This document shows, in pieces, positions 56,201 to 64,000 of a DNA stretch of 64,000 nt. The stretch's first letter is position 1. Every line of letters starts with the position of its first letter. This DNA is from Mesodorylaimus sp. YZB2_4 (lineage: Eukaryota > Nematoda > Enoplea > Dorylaimida > Dorylaimidae). Below the pieces are notes generated by a model that was not told the origin of the DNA, ran no database searches, and saw only the letters and a list, made by a program, of their open reading frames with translations. The translations under genes and the position numbers were made by a program. The stretch spans positions 310,001-374,000 of the forward strand of contig JASANH010001234.1 of the NCBI GenBank assembly GCA_030248295.1, read 5' to 3'.

Positions 56201-59200
56201 TGCGCCAAAAAAGATCAGGGAATCTCTAAAAACGCGTGTCAAATGCTCTGTTTCTGAATCTGTGACGCAAGAGCAACACATAAAAAGTGCCAAGTTCTCT
56301 CGCTCGCTAGCACTTACCGAATGTATTGCCTTTCCTTTTTTGGCACGTTCATATGGGACACATTGCAATCGCCATTCTTCTGTACAAGTCGGCTATGCTT
56401 CATCCTTTTCACCGACAGTCTCTTGTCCCGAATCGATCCCGTAGCAGTCAAATGGACGCCAGTCGGAGAAGAATTTGATCCAGTGACCGGAATAGTGACG
56501 AAGGGTAAAGTGTCTTTGCCCCACGAACGGATGCTTTCTGAAACGAGAGACCAAGAGTGCGTGAGAGGAAATGGTGAGGGCAGGTGTTGTATCGATTGGG
56601 AAGCCAGATATTATGCCTATCAGCTTATCAGTTTATCATTGGCTAAATGTGAAGCCAGCCAATGACTATGTTTATCGTCCGGCTCTCTTCCGTGGTGAAA
56701 GAGGCAACTAGGGTCGAGGCAGGTGAAGAAAAAGTGATAGGGGTGATAAGTGTGATAAGGACTATGTCGGACCTGTTCGATTGGCTAGTGATCGTTTCCA
56801 AAACTGCATGCCCGAAGATTCCTCTTCGCCGCAGTCACTGTTCACAGAATAGCAGAAGGATCTATTCGAATTACACCTGCACGAACGCGGCCAGTCCATT
56901 TTAGTCTTTTATAAAGCTGGCCTTCGAAAAATAGGGTCAAACTCGAACGAGCCAGCCTGACTGGATGACACTGTGGCACTATGGCTAGGAGGCGGGCTTG
57001 CGAGTCGGTGTGCGTTTTTCATCCTCCATGCCCACATAAGAGATCGAAGCTCGTATTGCGGAGAAGGTGGACGGCAGAAATTAATTCCATGAAACCAACA
57101 AAGCGTTCATTGGCTAAATGGAAACGAGGAAGCCCGAGCGGATGAACTGATACTCGGCTCGGCTTGGACATGGAGGCATCGAAGACAAAGAAAACAAACG
57201 GAACAAAATCAACAGTCTGCTATATGTTCGGTCGATAAGCCAGGGGCATTGCGGTCACGCATAAACGTCCCGTTTCAATGGCCGACCTATGATCACTGAC
57301 TTCCAGGGGACTAGTGGCCAGTGGTCTTAGCTAGGCACTCGTTAGATACCATAAAAGGAGGCTTCGAATAAGTCATATTTGCATTGGAAGCTTCGAATAG
57401 GCTAGTAGGCAAATAGAGGGGCGAGACCTTTTATGATCGAGTGCGGGGGGACCAAGGCTTCTTATAAGCCGGAGAAAAATGAACGCCTTGCGTAATGGAC
57501 AGTGGGCGGTGCTAATCACTGATACTTGCATCTGTGATAAGAGATACCTTTCGGTCACTGATAAACAAGAACTGGGCCTGACAGGAGAGAAGGCGTACCA
57601 TAGGGCACACTTGTAAGGCATTGACGTCAGTCAACTCTGTTACGTCACTGACAAAGGGAAGCTGGATGGAGGACTGACTGAGACGAAACACATCACCGAG
57701 GTCCTGGGTGTTGCTTATCACTACTTGACCGATGATAAGAAGCCTGTAGTGCCACTGATCGCGAGGAAGAACTGGATGGACGCAATGACCTAACCAAAGG
57801 ACATGTGGGCATCACCCGCTGGCTTATGTAGCCAAAAAATCAATTAGTCCTGGTCATTTTTTGTGCCACTGACGTAACTAGCGCACACAGGCGATAGGAG
57901 ATTGGGGAGAGAAGTCTCTGGGATTAAAGGAGGAAGGCAAGTTTCGCGACTATACCTGCCGATGAAACATCAACCGAAGAGGTTGACGTCTTCCAGCCAG
58001 GGGAGAATATCTCCCGAAGGAAAACTGGACGAAGAAATGGAATGGATACGGCATATGTATTTCTGAGCAAAAACTCGGGGACAACCTAGAAAACGGCATC
58101 CTCGAAGTCAAACTCTCATAGTCAAACAGCAAAAAACCAGCAAAGTTCATTGCGCCTCTTCGCTCACCCGGGACCGAATCAGGTATGGATCAGTCAGCAA
58201 CCACTTCTCGCACAGATCGTTCAAAGTATTCAAACAAGTGCCTGTTGGTCACTAGGGAGCTGCCGAACTTGGGCAAGGCTAGGAGCTTGGATAAAAAACG
58301 GTCGCATTGATGGTGGCATGCCAAATATCAAAGCAGACGGGTAGCCTAGCAAGGATGAGACGAGACATTTATTCTGGCTGTTGAAAGAGGAAGTAGAGGA
58401 AACGGGGAGAAGACGGAGCGGCAGTCGTTCATTACGTCGATGACCGTTCTTTGCGGATCAAGCTTTGGAAATGCGGCCGGCAGAGAACGGGATTGTTGAG
58501 GACACTTGAAACCGATACCATTCTCAGAGAACGGGAACTGGAACAAAACCAAGGCTTAATGTGTTTAAGTGGTGAAGTGGGCAAGAGACAAGGAAAGGCT
58601 CAATCGAAGAGGAATGACGGAAGCAGAGAGCTTTCGCCTGTTTTCGAAGAGTTTCTCTTCCACGCTAGAAACCCCCACTGTCACAATTTGTATAACACGT
58701 GGGCTTTGACCGAGCTAGTTCGTGGGAAAGAAAGAGGATGCAGTCGGACGATGCGCGATGAAAAACAGGTGCAAAATGTTGGTCTCGAATTAAAATGGGG
58801 GGGGCCAAAGTTTCAACTATTTTGATATATTTCGATGAGTTTTTAGATGAATCGAGTCTCAAGTCACCTTTCCTTGGTGCATGTCTTGAGAAAGGCACTC
58901 GTTTCGAACCATTGACGTCAATCAGGGTTCATCGGGGACACATTTTGGGTTGGAATTAACACTTTCGTCACCTCGTTGCCTCTGGTCATCATTCTCGTTA
59001 GTGCTGGCCCATGCCCTTTATTGGAAATGATGGATAGCTCGAGCCTGAGTGATGGACGCGAGATGGTTGCTGGGCCAGTGCAATGAGCATCGGTCATGGT
59101 CTTATGCGAGTGCACGCAGCTGTGACTTCGTTTTGGCGGGGATTCTAAGAAAATATGGTGTTGGAACTTGATCGTGAGCCAGAATGCAAAAGAGCCGAAA

Positions 59201-60175
59201 AAAGGCACAAGCAGGCATCGCATCTGGAATGAATAGGAAATGAGAAGATTTGATTGAAAAACCAATAAAGAAATTTCCAGAACGTGTTGGAACATGTCAT
59301 TACTTGACCAAGTACACATCGTCATTGACCTTTCTCACGTGGGAGTTGTGAATAGGAAAATGTAAACATGATTTCCAAGCGGTTAGGCGGGGGGGGGGGG
59401 GAGTACTATGGAGGAGGATGATGGCCAATGGTGAAAGTTGGCTTAAGGATAGCACGCTGAGTCATGAGTGGGATTGAAATTAGAGGAAGCCAAGTAGGCG
59501 TAGGTTTAACGGTCTGTAAGGGATAAAGCGGATGTTATGAGTGTGGGTGCAGTAATTAAGCGGGGGTGATGTGTCACGCTGTTTCCTAATCCTCTAACGA
59601 ATTTTGTGCTTATCAGAGCGGACGAGAATAGCGAGTCACCCATGTCATGTCATGTTTTGTCCGCATGTTACACGCGGGCCCACCCAGGTGGGGGTCTACC
59701 GCCGCAGGCCATGACCCAGCAAGCTGGCAGTGGTATCATGTGAAACTGTGCACGCGGCTGGCGGCTAGTTCTCTTGATGAATGACCTGCGTGACTGGGCA
59801 AGACTAGTCTGTCGTGTCACAAATGAGCCCCTGCGGAATACTTTGCTTACCTGCACTCCACTTAGTGAAGGCGGACCAGCCTTTGTGTTCCAGTTGTTGA
59901 ATATCGTCGCAAGTGAGGGCGCCATTCGACGTTGCACTGCTCGTGTCCAATCCCATTGTCTCCAGGCTAGCATGCTTGGATAGCGTTCGATTATGATTGG
60001 CCCAGAAGGAAGGTCGGAACGGCAAACCGGATCTGGGCATCGGTAAGCTACAAGCTCGACTGCGGTGCTTGCCATCAGTCGTCGGCTGATGCTGATCGTT
60101 GGCAGCGGATGAATAAGTGAAATTTGACGGGGATCGAGTAGATAACGAGTAGGTCGGAGGTTGCTTCTGTACCAT
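53265..60175 (-). CDS. Inward-rectifier potassium channel (Kir), complete
   Basis: Tetrameric K+ channel setting resting potential or epithelial K+ flux. Six exons join in phase on the minus strand: 60175-59851, 56537-56318, 55810-55571, 55512-54982, 54552-54429 and 53726-53265 (633 residues). Order: Ser-rich N-terminus; SRLVQKNGDCNV and DIFTTLIDVKWRYILLVFAS (slide helix and TM1); pore with Cys (WPACVKNVND) and filter QHTIGYGNR, second pore Cys in TTNCSAA; TM2 CIQSICGLLIQSFMAGLVFA; the PIP2 site ARPKKRAETLIFS; and the cytoplasmic domain (DGQLCFLFRVGDMR, HLVESHIR, DRIFLVWPITICHVID, SPLYDY, FEIIVILEGIVESTGM, SSYLPSEI-type segment, DYSRFHKTFAV). The poorly conserved tail ends REHDIM. At the TM2 site equal to Kir2.1 Asp172 the residue is Gln. 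Exon 1 is joined by phase and proximity rather than homology. A TATAAA lies 125-130 bases upstream. The 3.3-kb first intron holds a repeat B fragment. Confidence 0.9.
53800..54010 (+). repeat. Imperfect tandem repeat in Kir last intron
   Basis: Two units of TGTAACTATATTTTACACAT, TGTGCAAGAATGTAGGAGCT and TCCAACTTT with intervening TGCCTGAAATGGAATCCATG. Shares words with the tandem repeat at 23380-23630. Confidence 0.55.
57945..58005 (-). repeat. Repeat B fragment in Kir intron 1
   Basis: CGACTATACCTGCCGATGAA, ACATCAACCGAAGAGGTTGA and CGTCTTCCAGCC match the core of the minus-strand copies at 1196 and 25770. Confidence 0.6.
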
Positions 60176-60299
60176 TCTCGCGTGTATACGTCTGGTCTAA
60201 GAACACGCCTAGACGAGCATTGAGTCCACGCGGAGCTTCAGCTTGTCGAGGGAGACGGACGAAAGCGAGTGAGCGATCCAATTTCCTTTCGCCTTTGCC

Positions 60300-60306
60300 T
60301 TTATAA
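60300..60306 (-). promoter_or_regulatory. TATA box of the Kir gene
   Basis: On the minus strand, CAAGTTTATAAAGGCAAAGG lies about 125 bases upstream of the predicted Kir ATG (60175), a plausible core promoter spacing with a short 5' UTR. Confidence 0.5.
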
Positions 60307-62299
60307 ACTTGTTGCCCATCGCATTCGTACTCACTCAGGCCGGAGCCAAGCCAAACGAGCTCGCAACCTGCGTCATAGGCATCCCCTATTTTTAACTTTC
60401 TAGGGACGAAAAAACTTCAGAGCATACTCGCCTCGGGCCTATATTTGGACGCAAACAGCAGTGGTCTCTTACTTAGCCCTTCCTAAGACCCGGCTCATGG
60501 GATAAGTCAGCATGTGGCCAGTAGCCAAGCATATTTACCGTGTCTTTTGCTGACGTCAATGCCCCCTTCGAGACTGGTCAAGTGACTTTGGAGAACGAAA
60601 ACAGAGTCATACGAGACTAAGGTGACCTGCTCGTGTGTCGGGACAAACATGGACTGGATTGTGTTCAAGCAAGCGTTCCTCCTTAGGCCTGTCTTCAGGC
60701 CTGTACCCGCAGAATACATAGTACCTATATAACAATGACAAATCTAATTTGTTTGAAGGCAAGTTGACGTTTATCTCAAAAGAAAATTGGATATTTCGAG
60801 GTTTATGCAGTGAACCCAGTTTGCACCCGTCACCCATCACAGAACGAAAAGTACCGTTGTACACTTTTAGTTAGCCAAGAAAACATAACGCCCAAGTCAA
60901 AGTGGACCATGTACACGCAAAAGTAGGGCCTCAGTGTGTGGTCTGAAGATAAATGAGGTCGGAAAGAAAACTAGCACCGGAAAGTTTGTGGAGCAAATTC
61001 GAGATGTAGGGAAGAAATCATGAAAAGAATCAAAAGCGGAAAGTAGGGGCGATGGGAGTAGCATACCCTATCACAGCAATGATACACAGTCGCATGGTAG
61101 TGAGTGGGCAGGTGTGAGGAGACAGCGGGTGCGGCACCACCAATTATGGGGCCTACAGTTGTTTAGCCGTGCACGAGAAAACATGAGTATACTGGTCGCT
61201 CTGGCCATGGCCATCCATGCAAGTGACCTGAGTCTTTAGAGACACATGCCCATCTTGGTTCAGCACTGAATCAAGATAACGTGTTCTTGCAGGCATTTCA
61301 GATAACTGTGATTGTGGGTCTGACTGCAGTGAGGGGTTGGCTGCACGAGGAAGCATTTATCAAACGCTAATGGCCACTGGAGTGCTAGCACTGGTCAGGT
61401 GCATGGACATTTTCATACGGGGCTTATACTGACCACCTAAGGTTATCAACATTATCGATTAGTGATTAGTGCACCTCTTGGATTCATGCTGTCGCATAAA
61501 ATATCACCTATTTTTAATGCAATGCATGTAATGAGGGAAGGAAAGGAAGGTGAGGGTTAGATCTGACTGGAGTATATCTGACGATGAGCGCTCCTCTTTG
61601 TTGGGCTCGCCCCTACAGGGAAAGCAATGGGGAGCTTCTTCCGGTTTATCCGGCATATTTTCTTATTTTCCAGTCGACCCTACATAAAGTAGGCTTAAGA
61701 AAAAAAAGACTCCTAGCAATAAAAGAACCTGCATCTCTTAGACTTCGTCTAGATTTCTAACATTTATATGACCTTTTGACTAACACGCTTGAAAGACCAG
61801 TGTATCTGAAAACGGGGAATTTTGAATTACGAGGCATGTTTGGCGGCTACTATTTGTCTTGTCCAATAATGAGGATCAGGCCACTATCGTCCAAGCCGCA
61901 ATGGTCACCTGGTTCAGTTCTTGCAAGCCACTGTATGTGCAATCACTTAACCAACAAGGTCCAGATTTCTTTAGGTCTGGGTACGTATTAAGGGGAACAG
62001 GAGGGGTGGGGTCATACTGGTATGATCAAGGAAGTGGTTGAGCAATGACGACTCGCTGTAGATGGGTGCCCCGAGCTAATGATGCACAGTGCATGGTGCA
62101 GCCGCGGTGGTGCAGCGCTTCAGCATTCTTCTAAAGTATTGTTTGGTAGCGCGGCTGGGCTCCAGGTGATGGAGGTCGGCTTGCCCTTGCCTTGCACTAG
62201 GGCCAGACAATGGCTGACTGACCCATTACCGTCGAGCTGCTCTGAGCGGAGAGACGGAAAAAAGACGTGTTGACAGTCTCGGCTGTCGAACACCGCCGC
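60307..62299. other. Intergenic
   Basis: Kir 5' flank and unannotated sequence. No coding similarity, RNA gene or in-window repeat was detected. Confidence 0.4.
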
Positions 62300-62455
62300 G
62301 TCATGTCATGCCATACTTTATCCATAGCCAAGCACCACACAGCGCACTCGAGGGCAAAGGGACACATATTTGAGAATCATTTTTATTCGGGCGGGAGTCG
62401 AACCCCCCCCCCCCCCCCTGTAAAAGCGCACCCAGCGTGAGAGGCAGCCTTAAAG
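62300..62455 (-). mobile_element. tRNA-derived SINE (repeat E)
   Basis: The plus strand shows CATGTCATGCCATACTTTAT, CCATAGCCAAGCACCACACA, GCGCACTCGAGGG, GGGAGTCGAAC and a C17 run (62403-62419) directly at the B-box, then GCGCACCCAGCGTGAGAGGC. Confidence 0.7.
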
Positions 62456-63215
62456 CTAATGTTGCACGGACGTCTGATCATTATTTACTCGTTTTGCAAA
62501 CGCATGGGAGAGTGGCGTTGGCTGACGATGAGATGCGTGCATGTGAGAGATAAGGCTGGTATGGGCTCTAGCTCACAAGACAGCCGTTTACCGTTGAAGC
62601 CCTGAGGCCCTTTCGCACCACTGGTACCAATGTTTTGCTCACCTAATCGTATTTTCACATGGTACCCAGTGCCAGGTTCTGATGGCCATCTAAGAAAGTC
62701 CTTTATGTAAGTTGATCACACAACTTACCTCAATCGCCTTGGTGTCCGCGGTGTCAGAGCGAGCCCAAGGTTCTCATACGGTGATACATAAACGCACAGT
62801 AGACTACTGTAACTTGTAAGCACACTTGCGCTACGCGGCCATCTACGCACCCAACGCCCAGCCAAGCTTAGCATCACTCTATCACGCACTAACTCCCGAC
62901 AATCCTGAGCGCTCTCACGATCAGCAGAAGAGTTGAATAGTTCCTTAAAGGTTTTAATTTATTTATGAATTCAATCATCTAGCTCACTGAAAGGAGTATC
63001 GCTTTGGAGAGCCGTTGCGATCAGGCTCAAAAAGAAGGAGGAAACTGGCTCGAGAAACCTCATTAGCAGCCATTTCGCCTTTGACTAATTTCACCTTGTG
63101 GCGGATGGGCCGAACAGTGGTCTGGGTGCTGCTCGCCCGCCATAGATCACAGATCGATTACCTTGACTGTGGACCTGGCAGGGCCTGTGATGGCTGGCTT
63201 GTACGCGCGCCTTGC
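62456..63215. other. Intergenic
   Basis: No gene or in-window repeat recognised. Confidence 0.4.
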
Positions 63216-63452
63216 GTAATAGGCGGAATAGCTCTACACTGGAGAAAATACCGCGGGGAGCGGATGAACTCAAAAACCCGTTAGGCAGGTCACCTAGTCG
63301 TAGGTGCCCGAGACATCAACCCGACGGGTTTCAGCCTCGCCTGGAGGAGCGTATCGAGCGGCCAACGAAGGCAACTAATACGTTGTATGCGGCGGCTAGT
63401 CAAGACAACCAAATGCACCACCTTCTCCACAGGCCAAACACGCCTACTATAC
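63216..63452 (+). repeat. Repeat A, best-preserved copy
   Basis: GCGGGGAGCGGATGAACTCA, CATCAACCCGACGGGTTTCA, GCCTCGCCTGGAGGAGCGTA, TCGAGCGGCCAACGAAGGCA and CTTCTCCACAGGCCAAACAC match 341-583 over almost the whole length with few substitutions. Confidence 0.75.
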
Positions 63453-63574
63453 TTGTCCGCATGCTCGTAGTGACAGACCTGGGTTATTAGAGTATTAGCG
63501 ATAAGGACAGGACAAAACCTCCGCGTGCCTTCAACCAGGAGGGTCCAAAGATAATCATTTCACCTAATAGTGGC

Positions 63575-63725
63575 TTTCATACCATGTCATACTTAATCCA
63601 GCGCACTCGAAGGCTGAGGAACACATATTTGACACTCCTTCTTTACCGAGGCGGGAGTCGAACCCTCCTCTGTAGGTGCGCGCCCAGCGTGAGAGGCAGA
63701 CGCCTAACCCGCAAGGCCACGACCC
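63575..63725 (-). mobile_element. tRNA-derived SINE (repeat E)
   Basis: CATGTCATACTTAATCCAGC, GCACTCGAAGGCTGAGGAAC, GGCGGGAGTCGAACCCTCCT, then GCGCGCCCAGCGTGAGAGGC, AGACGCCTAACC and GCAAGGCCACGAC. The body is shortened by an internal deletion. The remaining 275 bases to the window end show nothing recognisable. Confidence 0.7.
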
Positions 63726-64000
63726 CGGCTACATTTAAATAGTTCAAAACGACCATCAAGCACGTCGCATAGCCAGGTCATAAGGGCCATATTGAACCCT
63801 CTGGCCTAAGTAACCTGATGTTTCCGCCATGTTCTCATAATAGAATCTACTGGCAAGCATGGCAGTAATGCCAGCAATTATGCAATAGAAGAGAAGAAGG
63901 AGGGAAAATGTTTGTCAATGATGACGATGGGCAGGCTCGATCAAAGCAGCTTTTTTAGCCGAAACAGGGTCCGAACTGAGAAGGTGATTATTTCTACCAA

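Noticed and set aside
58918..59325. Minus-strand frame with acceptor-like start in Kir intron 1
   Set aside because: A single exon-like segment with hydrophobic start but no family match, no donor-linked partner, and not needed for a complete Kir; kept out of the gene model.
1..64000. Bacterial contamination, horizontal transfer or integrated virus
   Set aside because: All recognised genes are spliced metazoan families; no prokaryotic operon, retroviral or viral protein similarity was seen.

Overview
The window is nuclear DNA from an animal. Its genes are split by GT-AG introns, from about 50 bp to more than 3 kb, and their products are metazoan families: IBTK, ASPM, GOLGA7, an adipokinetic-type neuropeptide, a V-ATPase proteolipid, a JmjC oxygenase, an Ig/FN3 adhesion protein and an inward-rectifier K+ channel. 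A single-copy octapeptide precursor of the AKH/RPCH type, next to a Klingon/Wrapper-like 3xIg-FN3-tail-anchored protein, points to an ecdysozoan, most likely a panarthropod. I cannot name the species. Nothing looks bacterial or viral.

Layout. 1-1.8 kb: dispersed repeats inside the last visible intron of IBTK (minus, 3018 to 1820 and running off the left edge). 3-6.6 kb: intergenic, with a TIR element and a 65-bp exact duplication. 6.64-10.14 kb: short ASPM-like gene (+). 10.8-13 kb: repeats. 13.7-16.4 kb: poorly resolved coiled-coil gene (minus). 17.1-17.4 kb: MITE with perfect 26-bp inverted ends. 18.8-19.1 kb: MBD-like terminal exon (+). 21.5-23.1 kb: GOLGA7 (+). 23.1-28.5 kb: no recognisable gene. 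28.58-30.48 kb: AKH-type precursor (+), with a 68-bp satellite of about 20 units filling its first intron. 32.2-33.7 kb: V-ATPase c-subunit paralogue (+) lacking the essential glutamate. 33.99-34.28 kb: small membrane/secreted Pro-rich ORF (+). 37.3-40.5 kb: JmjC hydroxylase-like gene (+). 42.5-52.0 kb: Ig/FN3 cell-surface gene (+), with an 18-nt microexon and probably a distant 5' UTR exon. 53.3-60.2 kb: Kir channel (minus), six coding exons, complete. 60.2-64 kb: repeats only.

The genes do not form one pathway. Several (AKH, Kir, Ig/FN3) would fit neural or endocrine tissue, but that is ordinary linkage, not a system. About a third of the window is dispersed repeat. I could recognise a tRNA-derived SINE, four or five other short families that share motifs between loci, and TIR foldback elements with TTAGGC-rich interiors.

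The most unusual points are the V-ATPase proteolipid with Met in place of the proton-carrying Glu, the AKH-type gene with a homogeneous satellite in its intron, the phase-neutral microexon in the Ig gene, the reduced ASPM with a 7-residue repeat helix, and a Kir pore with Gln at the rectification-controller site. All exon boundaries are read by eye from splice signals, reading phase and family similarity. No transcript or database evidence was available.
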